DNA of 48,069 nt from Parvibaculum sp040882025. GTDB lineage: Bacteria > Pseudomonadota > Alphaproteobacteria > Parvibaculales > Parvibaculaceae. Position numbers and translations under genes: made by a program. This document shows, piece by piece, positions 7,868-16,232 of this stretch. The stretch covers positions 1 to 48,069 of the forward strand of contig NZ_JBBECC010000007.1 of assembly GCF_040882025.1 (NCBI RefSeq), written 5' to 3'. The notes under the pieces were generated by a model. The model did no database searches and had not been told where the DNA came from. It saw nothing but the letters and a program-made list of their open reading frames with translations. The first letter of the stretch is position 1. Each line of letters starts with the position of its first letter.

Positions 7868-8797
7868 ATGAGCTGGCGGCCGGCGGAAGACCCCGTGGCG
7901 GGGGACCGGAAATCCTGCGACGCGCTCGACCTCGTGATCGTGCCGCGCGCCCGTGATATCGGCGGCGCGGGGGGCGCCTTCGAGGTCAGGCGCGCGCTGC
8001 CACACGGCAAGCGGCAAATGGTGGGACCTTTCATCTTTTTCGACCAGATGGGGCCGGCAACGCATGCGCCCGGGCAAGGCATGGATGTACGCCCGCATCC
8101 GCATATCGGACTTGCGACCGTCACCTATCTTTTCGAGGGCGCGATCATGCATCGCGACAACGAAGGCAACGCGCTCGAAATCCTGCCCGGCGCGATGAAC
8201 CTGATGACGGCGGGAAGCGGCATCGCCCATTCCGAACGCACACCCGACGCAGCACGCGCAGCCGGCCAGAAAGTGAGCGGCATCCAGAGCTGGATCGCGC
8301 TGCCGAAGGCGCATGAGGAAACGGCGCCGGGCTTCCAGCATTTCAGCGCCGCGAGCCTGCCCGTGGTCGAGGATCGCGGCGTCACCGCGCGCGTGATCGC
8401 CGGAAATGTCTTTGGCGCGACATCGCCCGTCAAAACCTTTTCCGAGTGGTTCTATGTCGATGTGACGATGCCGGCCGGCGCAACGATCCCGCTCGATGCG
8501 GCTTATGAGGAACGCGCCATCTATGTGGTCGAGGGCAGCATCGACATCGCGGGCGATATTTTCGAGGGCCCGCGCCTGCTGATCTTCCGTCCCGGCGACG
8601 CCATCACCGTGAAGGCGACAACGCCGGCAAAGCTGATGCTGCTCGGCGGCGAGGCGATGGACGGGCCACGCATCATCTGGTGGAACTTCGTCTCATCGAG
8701 CAAGGAACGCCTCGAACAGGCGAAGGAAGACTGGGCGCAGGGCCGCTTCAAGCCGGTACCGAACGAGACCGAATTCATCCCGCTACCAGAGAAATGA
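7868..8797 (+). CDS. Pirin family protein
   Basis: The 309-residue protein is a bicupin of the pirin family. The metal-site region RPHPHIGLATVTYLFEG and the following NLMTAGSGIAHSERT supply the conserved His/His/His/Glu iron ligands, and the C-terminal cupin ends with WWNFVSSSKERLEQA. Bacterial pirins act as quercetinase-like dioxygenases or as redox-sensing regulators; which applies here is unknown. The ATG at 7868 was chosen for the GGGAG site upstream and because family alignment starts here; an in-frame extension to 7790 lacks both. Only three bases separate the stop from the OsmC start, so the two are surely one transcript. Confidence 0.92.
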   Translation: MSWRPAEDPVAGDRKSCDALDLVIVPRARDIGGAGGAFEVRRALPHGKRQMVGPFIFFDQMGPATHAPGQGMDVRPHPHIGLATVTYLFEGAIMHRDNEGNALEILPGAMNLMTAGSGIAHSERTPDAARAAGQKVSGIQSWIALPKAHEETAPGFQHFSAASLPVVEDRGVTARVIAGNVFGATSPVKTFSEWFYVDVTMPAGATIPLDAAYEERAIYVVEGSIDIAGDIFEGPRLLIFRPGDAITVKATTPAKLMLLGGEAMDGPRIIWWNFVSSSKERLEQAKEDWAQGRFKPVPNETEFIPLPEK

Positions 8798-8800
8798 AGC

Positions 8801-9190
8801 ATGGCAACCAGCGTCCACCTGACGAGCACATCCGGCGTTTTCCAGGAAATCGAGGCGCGCCAGCACCGCCTGACAGCCGACGAGCCGGTGAGCAATCACG
8901 GCACCGACAAGGGCCCGGCACCCTACGAATTGCTGCTCGCCTCGCTGGCGGCCTGTACATCGGCGACGCTGCGCATGTATGCAGACCGCAAGGGCTGGAT
9001 CCTCGGAACCATCACAGCCGACCTGAAATTCCGGCGTGATCCGGAAGGAAACGAGAAGATCGAGCGCACAGTCTCCTTCAGCGAGACGCTGACGGAGGAA
9101 CAAATGGAACGGATCATGGACATTGTCGAAAAAACGCCGGTCACGAAAACGTTAAAACGCGGCACACCCATTACGACGCGCTTCGTCTAG
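8801..9190 (+). CDS. OsmC/Ohr family protein lacking the second cysteine
   Basis: The 129-residue protein matches the OsmC-like family (YhfA branch): DKGPAPYELLLASLAACTSA contains the peroxidatic-type Cys52, followed by TLRMYADRKGW. Typical members reduce organic peroxides with two cysteines, the second in a motif such as EKCPVHKTL. Here the matching segment is EKTPVTKTL, with Thr112 in that place, and no other cysteine exists in the protein. Thiol peroxidase chemistry is therefore doubtful unless an external thiol resolves the intermediate. It lies in a compact run pirin-osmC-pentapeptide with gaps of 3 nt and 1 nt. Confidence 0.9.
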   Translation: MATSVHLTSTSGVFQEIEARQHRLTADEPVSNHGTDKGPAPYELLLASLAACTSATLRMYADRKGWILGTITADLKFRRDPEGNEKIERTVSFSETLTEEQMERIMDIVEKTPVTKTLKRGTPITTRFV

Positions 9191-9191
9191 T

Positions 9192-9872
9192 ATGCCGGTC
9201 ATGAAAACACATATGGCGACCCGCCGCGCTGCGGCATTCCTGGCCGTGCTTTCGGCCTTGACCTTCCAGACCGTTCCCGGCCTTGCCCAGGCGACACCGG
9301 AAGTCGAGGCGCTGGCGACGAAGATCAGGGCCGACCAGTTCAAGACGATCATCAATTGCGAGGGCTGCAACCTTGCCGGTGCCGATTTCGACGGACAGTT
9401 TCTGCGGCTGGCGGCGCTTGAACGCGCCGATCTGACGGGCGCACGGCTACGCGGCGCCGACCTGACCGGCATCCACCTCACGCGCGCGAAGCTGGCTGGC
9501 GCCGATTTCAGCGGCTCCAATATGGCGGGTGCCGTGCTGACCAATGCCGATCTGCGCGGTGCGAACCTCTCGGACGCGCGGCTCGACGCCGTGCGCGTTC
9601 ATGGCGCGGACTTCACCGGCGCCAACATCCAGCGCGCCAATTTCCGGTTGCTCGAATATGTGAAGAAGCTGACTTTCGCCGGCGCCGATGCGCGCGGCAC
9701 GATTTTCCGTCATGCCTTTCTCGGCGGCGTCGACTTCACCGGCACCGACCTCCGCGGCGCGGATTTCACCCGCGCCACCGGCCTCACGGACGCGCAGCTT
9801 TCACGCGCCTGCGGCGACGAGCGCACGATCCTGCCGCCGGGGCTGTCGATCCCACATTGCGACGGCAGCTAG
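9192..9872 (+). CDS. Secreted pentapeptide-repeat protein
   Basis: The 226-residue protein begins with a signal peptide (RRAAAFLAVLSAL... cleaved after GLAQA, about residue 34) and then carries many A(D/N)LxG-type pentapeptide repeats from about residue 60 to 200, for example ADLTGARLRGADLTGIHL. Such repeats fold as a right-handed square beta-helix. Two pairs of cysteines (INCEGCNLAG and RACGDERT...PHCDG) cap the helix and may form disulfides in the periplasm. The ATG lies one base after the OsmC stop; starts at 9201 and 9213 are also possible. The biological role is unknown. Confidence 0.9.
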   Translation: MPVMKTHMATRRAAAFLAVLSALTFQTVPGLAQATPEVEALATKIRADQFKTIINCEGCNLAGADFDGQFLRLAALERADLTGARLRGADLTGIHLTRAKLAGADFSGSNMAGAVLTNADLRGANLSDARLDAVRVHGADFTGANIQRANFRLLEYVKKLTFAGADARGTIFRHAFLGGVDFTGTDLRGADFTRATGLTDAQLSRACGDERTILPPGLSIPHCDGS

Positions 9873-9888
9873 AGAGAAGGCCGGCGCT

Positions 9889-10383
9889 TCATGCCGCCAG
9901 AGCAAGGTAGTCGAGACGTTGGGGCAAGCGCTCCGGGCGAACGGTGAAGGTCGCGCCGCGCAGGATCAAATTGATCGTCCCATCCGGCCCGAGCAGCGGC
10001 ATTTCCACCGCCTCGGTGGTAAGCCAGTGCTGCTTGTGCCAGTCAAGCCGGGCGCGACGGCGATAAGGCCGGGCCTCTGTGGCGACGGCACGAAGCCCGT
10101 CAAAGATATCGGCGGCGGCTTCGCCATAGAGACCGGCATCGACCCAACGGCCCGTCACATCGCGGCCCATGCGCTCCGCAAGCTCGGTGCCGACAAAACG
10201 ATGACGAAAACCCAGCGGCTCCCGGTGCACCTCGATAAGATTGACGATGGGCATCAGCGCAAAGAATTCTGTCGGATCGAAATCGGCACGTGTTGGCGCA
10301 AGGCGCGTACCCTTCCTTTCGCGCCAGACACGGTAGAGTTCAGTCAGACGCTCATCCCAGAAAAGCTCATCCATCGAGTTCAT
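9889..10383 (-). CDS. PAS-like (PAS_5 family) domain protein, copy A
   Basis: The 164-residue protein fits the alphaproteobacterial single-domain PAS_5 family: LYRVWRERKGTRLAPTRADF, then FALMPIVNLIEVHREP, FRHRFVGTELAERMGRDVTG and a C-terminal strand INLILRGATF. No output domain is attached, so it probably binds a small ligand or partner. The gene is a tandem paralogue of the next gene (about half identical by eye) with a 32-nt gap. It converges on the pentapeptide gene, with only 16 nt between the stops. Confidence 0.85.
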   Translation of the reverse strand: MNSMDELFWDERLTELYRVWRERKGTRLAPTRADFDPTEFFALMPIVNLIEVHREPLGFRHRFVGTELAERMGRDVTGRWVDAGLYGEAAADIFDGLRAVATEARPYRRRARLDWHKQHWLTTEAVEMPLLGPDGTINLILRGATFTVRPERLPQRLDYLALAA

Positions 10384-10415
10384 TCTTCCCGGTATTCAGC
10401 ACCACGCCGGCACAT

Positions 10416-10919
10416 TCAATGCGACGGCAGCGGCGCAACGAGATAGTGATCGGGTGGTGGATTTTTCGGCGAGGAATAGCTGACCCCGCGCAGGATCATG
10501 TTGACCCGGCCGCTTTCGTCAACGAGCGGCAGCTCGATCGATTCCATCGTCAGCCATGATCGTGGGTGCCAATTCATCGGCGAGCGGCGGCGATAAGGAC
10601 GGGCCTCGTGCGCGACCTGCAGCAGCGACTCGAAGATGCGCCCGGCTGACTGCCCATAGAGGTCCGCATCGACCCAGCGTCCGGTCGCATCGCGGCCGAG
10701 ATGCTCGACGATCTCGGTGCCGACGAGGCGATGACGGAAACCAGGCGGCTCCCATTGAACGTCCAGGAAATTGACAATCGGCAGAAACGGCTTGATTTCA
10801 GCCGGATTGAAATCGGCCCGCGTCGGCGCAGCCCGCCCGCCCTTTTTCTCCAGCCAGTACCCGTACAGAACGTCGAGACGCTTGTCCCAGAATAGCTCCG
10901 CCGTCACTCTTGCCCCCAA
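10416..10919 (-). CDS. PAS-like (PAS_5 family) domain protein, copy B
   Basis: The 167-residue protein shares the whole length of copy A: ELFWDKRLDVLYGYWLEKKG, APTRADFNPAEI, GFRHRLVGTEI, GRDATGRWVDADLYG and ARPYRRR. It is upstream of copy A on the same strand, so both are probably cotranscribed. A GTG at 10907 is a possible alternative start that gives an N-terminus closer to copy A. No regulator or kinase lies beside the pair. Ligand and partner are unknown. Confidence 0.85.
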   Translation of the reverse strand: MGARVTAELFWDKRLDVLYGYWLEKKGGRAAPTRADFNPAEIKPFLPIVNFLDVQWEPPGFRHRLVGTEIVEHLGRDATGRWVDADLYGQSAGRIFESLLQVAHEARPYRRRSPMNWHPRSWLTMESIELPLVDESGRVNMILRGVSYSSPKNPPPDHYLVAPLPSH

Positions 10920-11020
10920 TCCCGATACGCGGGAAATCCCTATCCCCGAACCCAGTTTCCCGGCAGCATGGTTAAGAAAGCATTACCATGCCGTCTCGCC
11001 GACAGCCGCAAGGAATCGCC

Positions 11021-11605
11021 ATGAACGAAAAGATCGATGAGTTGGCGGAACACATCCATGCGCTGCAACTCGAACTCGAAGCCGAAATCGCCAAGCAGAG
11101 CGCAGCACTTCGATATGGGCTCGAACATGGACGCGCCGTCTTCGAAGAGGAGATTATCCGCCGCCACCGTGAACTACAGACACGGCTCTCATACTACGTC
11201 CTCCATGCCAAGCCTCTCGTCGTGCTGACGGCACCGGTCATCTATTTCCTCATCGTGCCGCTCGTCCTGCTCGACGTTTGTGTGAGCGTCTATCAAGCGG
11301 TCTGCTTCCCGGCCTATGGCATCGAAAAGGTAAAGCGGCGCGAGTACCTCGTTTTCGACCGCAGCCATCTCGCATATCTCAATGCACTTGAAAAGCTGAA
11401 CTGCGCCTATTGCTCCTATGCGAACGGGCTGATCGCGTATGTACGCGAGATCGCCGGCCGCACCGAGGCTTATTGGTGTCCGATCAAGCACGCAAAAAAA
11501 CTCGCAGGCGCGCACGAACAGTATCGCAGCTTCGTCGCTTTCGGCGACGCGGAGGCCTATCGCAAAAGGATCGAGGAACTGGAACATCAGCCGGAAACGA
11601 AATAG
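11021..11605 (+). CDS. Conserved membrane protein with coiled coil and cysteine motif, unknown function
   Basis: The 194-residue protein starts with an acidic helical region likely to form a coiled coil (residues 1-55), has one long hydrophobic stretch or hairpin (64-94), and a C-terminal domain with NCAYCSYANGLIAY (Cys128 and Cys131) and YWCPIKHAKK (Cys153, His157). The Cys-x2-Cys plus Cys/His set could bind a metal or a haem. I recall similar proteins in many bacteria without an assigned function. The ATG at 11021 has an AAGGA site; an upstream in-frame ATG at 10988 is less likely. It is divergent from the PAS pair and converges on serA. Confidence 0.85.
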   Translation: MNEKIDELAEHIHALQLELEAEIAKQSAALRYGLEHGRAVFEEEIIRRHRELQTRLSYYVLHAKPLVVLTAPVIYFLIVPLVLLDVCVSVYQAVCFPAYGIEKVKRREYLVFDRSHLAYLNALEKLNCAYCSYANGLIAYVREIAGRTEAYWCPIKHAKKLAGAHEQYRSFVAFGDAEAYRKRIEELEHQPETK

Positions 11606-11655
11606 GCGGCGCCCCGGAGAGCACCGCCCATTTGTCCATTGCCGATTTTGCAATC

Positions 11656-13233
11656 CTAGAACGTCAGCGACTTCGCCTGGACGACATGCGGCAGCGCCTG
11701 AATCTCGGCGAGTACATTGGCCGGCACATCGGCATCGACCTCGACGAGGCAGATCGCATCGCCCCCGGCCTTTTCGCGGCCAAGATTGAAGTTCGCGATG
11801 TTGATACCCGACTTGCCGAGCAGCGACCCGAGTGCACCAATGAAGCCCGGCTTGTCCTGGTTCGTCACATAAAGCATGTGGCGGCCGAGCGAGGCCTCCA
11901 TATTGACGCCCTTGATCTGAATGAGGCGCGGCAAGCCGCCGGAAAACACGGTGCCCGCGACCGAGCGCTCCTGACGTTCGGTCTTCACCTCGATCTTGAT
12001 ATAGGTCTCATAGGCGCCCTGCTGCTCGCGCTTCACCTCCGTGACCTTGATGTCGCGGTCTTTCGCGATGACCGGTGCCGACACCATGTTGACGTCTTCG
12101 AGTTGCGGTTTCAGAAGACCGGTCAGCGCCGCATTGGTGAGCACACGCGTGTTCATTTCGGCAACGTCGCCCGCGTATTCGATGGTGACGGCGGAAATGC
12201 CCGTCTCCGTGAGCTGGCCCGCGAAAGAGCCAAGCTGCTGCGCAAGCGTCAGATACGGCGTCAGCTTCGGCGCTTCTTCCGCCGACACAGCCGGCACGTT
12301 GATCGAATTGGCGATAGCACCCGTCAGCAGGTAGTCCGCCATCTGTTCGGCAACCTGCAGTGCGACATTTTCCTGCGCCTCGTTGGTCGAGGCACCGAGA
12401 TGCGGCGTGCAAATGACCTGCTCCATGCCGAAGAGCGGGTTGGACTTGGCCGGCTCTTCCTCGAACACGTCAAGCGCCGCACCGCCAACATGACCGCTTT
12501 CGATCGCCGCCTTGAGATCAGCTTCGACGATGAGGCCGCCGCGCGCGCAATTGACGATGCGAACGCCCTTCTTGCACTTGGCAAGATTTCCGGCATTGAG
12601 AATGTTGCGCGTCTTGTCAGTCAAGGGCGTGTGCAGCGTGATGAAATCGGCGCGCTTCAGAAGCTCGTCGAGCTCGACTTTCTCGACGCCGAGATCACTG
12701 GCGCGGTCGGGGGTCAGGAACGGATCGAAGGCGACGACCTTCATGCGAAGGCCAAGCGCCCGGTCGGCGACGATGGAGCCGATATTGCCGCAGCCGATGA
12801 TGCCGAGGGTCTTGGCCGTCACTTCGATGCCCATGAATTTCGACTTTTCCCACTTGCCGGCATGGGTGGAGGCGTTCGCTTGCGGAATATCGCGGGCGAG
12901 CGCGAACATCATGGCGATGGCATGTTCGGCCGTCGTGATCGAATTGCCGAAAGGCGTATTCATCACGATAACGCCGGCGGCGGTGGCGGCGGGTAGATCG
13001 ACGTTGTCGACGCCGATGCCAGCGCGGCCGACGACTTTCAGCTTCTTCGCGGCGGCAAGCACAGGCGGCGTGACCTTGGTCGCCGAACGGATCGCGAGAC
13101 CGTCATAGTCGCCGATGATCTTGATGAGCTCATCGCGGTCAAGACCGGTCTTGCCGCCGACCTCGATGCCGCGATCCTTGAAAATCTGCACGGCCGCGGG
13201 CGAAAGCTTGTCGGAAATCAGAACCTTGGGCAT
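11656..13233 (-). CDS. serA: D-3-phosphoglycerate dehydrogenase SerA (long form)
   Basis: SerA oxidises 3-phosphoglycerate with NAD as the first step of serine synthesis. The 525-residue protein is the long form: a catalytic/NAD domain with GIIGCGNIGSIVAD (about 147-160) and the active-site block TPHLGASTNEAQENVA, an intervening ASB domain, and a C-terminal ACT domain beginning around HMLYVTNQDKPGFIGALGS, the likely site of serine feedback. The ATG at 13233 has an AGGAGG site; an in-frame extension to 13296 has no such site. It follows serC after 76 nt on the same strand, forming a serC-serA operon. Confidence 0.98.
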   Translation of the reverse strand: MPKVLISDKLSPAAVQIFKDRGIEVGGKTGLDRDELIKIIGDYDGLAIRSATKVTPPVLAAAKKLKVVGRAGIGVDNVDLPAATAAGVIVMNTPFGNSITTAEHAIAMMFALARDIPQANASTHAGKWEKSKFMGIEVTAKTLGIIGCGNIGSIVADRALGLRMKVVAFDPFLTPDRASDLGVEKVELDELLKRADFITLHTPLTDKTRNILNAGNLAKCKKGVRIVNCARGGLIVEADLKAAIESGHVGGAALDVFEEEPAKSNPLFGMEQVICTPHLGASTNEAQENVALQVAEQMADYLLTGAIANSINVPAVSAEEAPKLTPYLTLAQQLGSFAGQLTETGISAVTIEYAGDVAEMNTRVLTNAALTGLLKPQLEDVNMVSAPVIAKDRDIKVTEVKREQQGAYETYIKIEVKTERQERSVAGTVFSGGLPRLIQIKGVNMEASLGRHMLYVTNQDKPGFIGALGSLLGKSGINIANFNLGREKAGGDAICLVEVDADVPANVLAEIQALPHVVQAKSLTF

Positions 13234-13309
13234 GAATGCCTCCTGGTTGAATGGCCAGCCGTCCCGCGAGCATCGCTCGCCGGACCGGCGGCTCAATGAA
13301 CGAAATTGG

Positions 13310-14491
13310 TCAGGCCGCCGCCTTCAGCGACGCTTTGGCTTGCGCATAAGCCCAGTCGAGCCACGGCATCAACGAGCGCATGTCGGACACCTCAATGGTC
13401 GCGCCCGCCCAGATGCGAAGGCCGGCCGGCGCATCGCGGTAGCCGGCGATATCGTTGGCGACGCCTTCCTTGTCGAGCAGGTCGGCGATCTTCTTGGCGA
13501 AAGCAGCCTGATCGTCGCCGGAAAGCGCGGTCACATCCGGGTCGACGACTTTGAGGCAGACCGAGGTGTTGGAGCGCGTGTCGACTTTCTCGGCGAGGAA
13601 ATCGACCCAAGGTGTGCGGGCGGCCCATTCGGCGATGACGGCGGCATTGGCGTCCGCCCGGCCGATCAGAGATTTGAGACCGCCGATGGAGGCTGCCCAG
13701 TCGAGCGCGTCGAGATAATCCTCGACGGCGATCATGGACGGCGTGTTGATAGTCTCGCCCTTGAAGATACCGTCGATCAGCTTGCCGCCCTTGGTCATAC
13801 GAAAGATCTTCGGCAACGGCCATGCGGGCGTGTAGCTCTCGAGCCGCTCGACGGCGCGGGGGCCGAGGATCAGCATGCCATGCGCCGCCTCGCCGCCCAG
13901 CACCTTCTGCCAGGAGAAGGTGACGACATCGAGCTTCGGCCAGGCAAGGTCCTGTGCGAAGGCGGCCGATGTCGCATCGCAGATCGTCAGCCCCTTGCGG
14001 TCGGCCGGAATCCATTCGCCGTTCGGCACACGCACGCCGGAGGTAGTGCCGTTCCAGGTGAAAACGACGTCATTGTCGAAATTGACCTTCGTGAGGTCGG
14101 GCAGCTTGCCGTAATCGGCTTTCAGCGTCCGCGCGTCCTTGAGTTTGAGCTGCTTGACGACGTCGGAGACCCAGCCTTCGCCGAAGCTCTCCCAGGCAAG
14201 AAGATCGACGCCACGCGCGCCGAGCAGCGACCAGAGCGCCATTTCGACGGCGCCGGTATCCGAGGCCGGGACGATGCCGATCTTGCAGTCGGCGGGCACG
14301 CCGAGAACGGCGCGCGTCTTTTCGATGGCGTCGGCGAGACGTGCTTTGCCCGGCTTGGAGCGGTGGCTCCGGCCGACAAGCGCATTTTCGAGATTTTTGA
14401 TGGACCAGCCCGGCCGTTTGGCGCAGGGGCCGGAAGAGAAGTGCGGATTGGCCGGACGCACGGCCGGACGCTCGATGGCGGTCATTTGCAA
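13310..14491 (-). CDS. serC: Phosphoserine aminotransferase SerC
   Basis: SerC transaminates 3-phosphohydroxypyruvate to phosphoserine, using PLP and glutamate. The 393-residue length is that of the alphaproteobacterial type. PLP-binding Lys196 lies in TFSWQKVLGGEAAHG, with RSHRSKPGKARL and NTPSMIAVED as further family blocks. ATG codons at 14491 and 14485 are both possible starts. A good promoter and a short structured leader precede it. The next gene is serA; serB is not in the window. Confidence 0.97.
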   Translation of the reverse strand: MQMTAIERPAVRPANPHFSSGPCAKRPGWSIKNLENALVGRSHRSKPGKARLADAIEKTRAVLGVPADCKIGIVPASDTGAVEMALWSLLGARGVDLLAWESFGEGWVSDVVKQLKLKDARTLKADYGKLPDLTKVNFDNDVVFTWNGTTSGVRVPNGEWIPADRKGLTICDATSAAFAQDLAWPKLDVVTFSWQKVLGGEAAHGMLILGPRAVERLESYTPAWPLPKIFRMTKGGKLIDGIFKGETINTPSMIAVEDYLDALDWAASIGGLKSLIGRADANAAVIAEWAARTPWVDFLAEKVDTRSNTSVCLKVVDPDVTALSGDDQAAFAKKIADLLDKEGVANDIAGYRDAPAGLRIWAGATIEVSDMRSLMPWLDWAYAQAKASLKAAA

Positions 14492-14511
14492 CCTACCCTT
14501 TCAGATAGCTG

Positions 14512-14529
14512 CCCCTCGGTGGGGAGGGG
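14512..14529 (-). promoter_or_regulatory. Hairpin in the serC leader
   Basis: On the minus strand the serC leader, about 50 nt long from the predicted start site, contains a stem CCCCTC/GAGGGG around a six-base loop CCCACC, then a GAAAGGGTAGG stretch just before the start codon that includes the ribosome site. A conserved leader structure called the serC motif is known from alphaproteobacteria; whether this one belongs to it needs a covariance-model search. Confidence 0.4.
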
Positions 14530-14543
14530 TGTCCCGCCGCCGC

Positions 14544-14571
14544 GTATAAGCTTGTCGTCGAGCGAAGTCAA
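14544..14571 (-). promoter_or_regulatory. Sigma-70-type promoter of serC-serA
   Basis: On the minus strand TTGACT (14566-14571) and TTATAC (14544-14549) are separated by 16 bp, close to consensus. The predicted start site near 14537 gives a leader of about 50 nt before serC. Confidence 0.65.
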
Positions 14572-14692
14572 ATGGCGGTACTGCGGCGGAAAATCGCGGC
14601 GACCCTCAAGATTCGCACAACGCCTTGCGATTGACAGGCGCGGCACAGCCTTGAAAAGTGGCCGTTCGCTCCCCGTCCCCACGGACTTTGCC

Positions 14693-15595
14693 TTGCCCAT
14701 ACACCCTTTGTCTCATTGGCTGATGCTCGGCATGCTAGTCGTGCTCTGGGGACTGGCATTCGCCTTCGCGAAAATCGCGGTCGAGACCGTGGCGCCGGAA
14801 TGGACCATGGCCGGGCGGCTTTTGACCGGCGCGGCGCTGCTGCTGCCCTGCCTGTTTTTCACGAAGGGTGGCCTGCCGCGGGATAGTCGCGCATGGGCGT
14901 GGCTCATCGCCCTCGCCCTTATCGGAAACATCGCACCCTTCTTCACGATCAGCTGGGGCCAGCAACACATCTCCTCGGCGCTGGCGGGCATCCTGATCGG
15001 CTTCACGCCGCTGGCGACGCTGCTGATCGCGCGCGCCTTCGTGCCCGGCGAATTCATCACGCCGCTTCGCCTCGCGGGCTTCATCCTCGGCTTTGCCGGA
15101 CTTGTGATTGTGGTCGGGCCGGAAGCGCTGCTCGGCATCGTGACGGCGTCGGGCGGCGATGCCCGCCTCGCGCAAGCGGCCGTGCTGGCCGGCGCTTTCT
15201 TCTTTGCCTGCAACAATGTGATGGCCCGCCTCGCGCCCGACATGCCGCTGCTGGCGAAATCGTCAGGCGTGATGCTGGCCGGCGCGCTGATGGGGACCGC
15301 TATCTCAAGCGCAATGACGCCACCCACGGCCCTGCTCGCAGCAAGCGCCATATCGCTGCTCGGCGTGGCGGGGCTTGGAATATTTTCAACCGGCCTTGCC
15401 GCCATCGTCTTCTTCCGCCTGATCGATCGTGCCGGGCCGACATTCGTCTCGTTGACGAACTATCTGGTGCCCGTCTTCGCCGCGCTGACCGGTTATCTCG
15501 TCTTTGGCGAGGAACTGCGCCTCGGCGTGCTCGGCGGCTTCGCGCTGATTCTGGCCGGCATCGCCTTGAGCGAGTGGCGAAGCTTGCAGGATTGA
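14693..15595 (+). CDS. EamA/DMT family transporter
   Basis: The protein (300 residues from the TTG at 14693, 290 from the ATG at 14723) has about ten membrane helices in two EamA repeats, with VVLWGLAFAFAKIAVETVAP opening the first and GAFFFACNNVMARLAPD the second, and the typical ending YLVFGEELRLGVLGGFALI. Such proteins export amino acids or other metabolites across the inner membrane. The TTG is preferred because it restores the usual N-terminus (PIHPLSHWLMLG), although no strong ribosome site supports either start. It is divergent from serC, with about 200 bp between the start codons, so a link to serine or related amino acids is possible but unproven. Confidence 0.88.
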   Translation: MPIHPLSHWLMLGMLVVLWGLAFAFAKIAVETVAPEWTMAGRLLTGAALLLPCLFFTKGGLPRDSRAWAWLIALALIGNIAPFFTISWGQQHISSALAGILIGFTPLATLLIARAFVPGEFITPLRLAGFILGFAGLVIVVGPEALLGIVTASGGDARLAQAAVLAGAFFFACNNVMARLAPDMPLLAKSSGVMLAGALMGTAISSAMTPPTALLAASAISLLGVAGLGIFSTGLAAIVFFRLIDRAGPTFVSLTNYLVPVFAALTGYLVFGEELRLGVLGGFALILAGIALSEWRSLQD

Positions 15596-15624
15596 ATGCG
15601 AGAATCCCGATTGCGGACGTCGCC

Positions 15625-16200
15625 TCAGGCCGCAAGAGCGCGAGCCGCGGCGGCCGCCAAATCCCTGGCAAAGCGGGCATCGAGCGGGCCGTGTCCGAGA
15701 AGCAGCCGGTACCACATCGCCCCATAGAGCATGTCGATCACCGGCCCCACCTGACGACGCGCCTTCACGTGGCGGCAAATGATCTCGCGCAGCGCGTCGC
15801 GGCGGCGGGAAGCAAAATCGGCATCGAAACGCTCACGAAACGATGGGTCGAGCCCCGCCTGGCTCATCAGGAATCGCAAGCCCGGCCCCGTGGTCTCAAG
15901 CGCGGCGAAAGTGCCGCCGAGAAACTGCTCGATGTCGCCTTCCAGATTGCCCGTTGCCGGATCGGCGACACGCTCGGTGGCATCGACGAGGCAGGCACCG
16001 ACGAGAAGGGCCGCCTTGTTCGGCCAGCGCCGGTAAAGCGTCTGTTTGCCGACGCCCGCAGCGGCGGCAACCGCCTCCATGCTCACAGCGTCATAGCCCA
16101 CCTCCCCCAGCAGCGAACGCGCCGCCGCGAATACGGCGGCCTCCACCGCCGGATCGCGCGGTCTGCCGGGCTTTTTCGCTGAGGTTTCTTCCTTCGCCAT
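15625..16200 (-). CDS. TetR family transcriptional regulator, divergent from SDR gene
   Basis: The 191-residue protein has an N-terminal TetR helix-turn-helix, with KPGRPRDPAVEAAVFAAARS followed by VSMEAVAAAAGVGKQTLYRR, and a C-terminal ligand domain (TetR_C-like) with GMWYR-type residues in YGAMWYRLLLGHGPLD. It is divergent from an SDR gene, and the 84-bp spacer holds palindromes that overlap a promoter, so it probably represses that gene and itself. The ligand is unknown. Confidence 0.92.
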   Translation of the reverse strand: MAKEETSAKKPGRPRDPAVEAAVFAAARSLLGEVGYDAVSMEAVAAAAGVGKQTLYRRWPNKAALLVGACLVDATERVADPATGNLEGDIEQFLGGTFAALETTGPGLRFLMSQAGLDPSFRERFDADFASRRRDALREIICRHVKARRQVGPVIDMLYGAMWYRLLLGHGPLDARFARDLAAAAARALAA

Positions 16201-16232
16201 GACCGGTTCTTGCTAGCACTTGTAATACGGCT

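Noticed and set aside
11410..12996. 528-codon plus-strand frame opposite serA
   Set aside because: Antisense shadow of serA, composition dominated by Arg, Asp and His.
13115..14692. N-terminal extension of the EamA frame across serA/serC
   Set aside because: It runs opposite serC and serA and has no transporter character; the true start is at 14693 or 14723.
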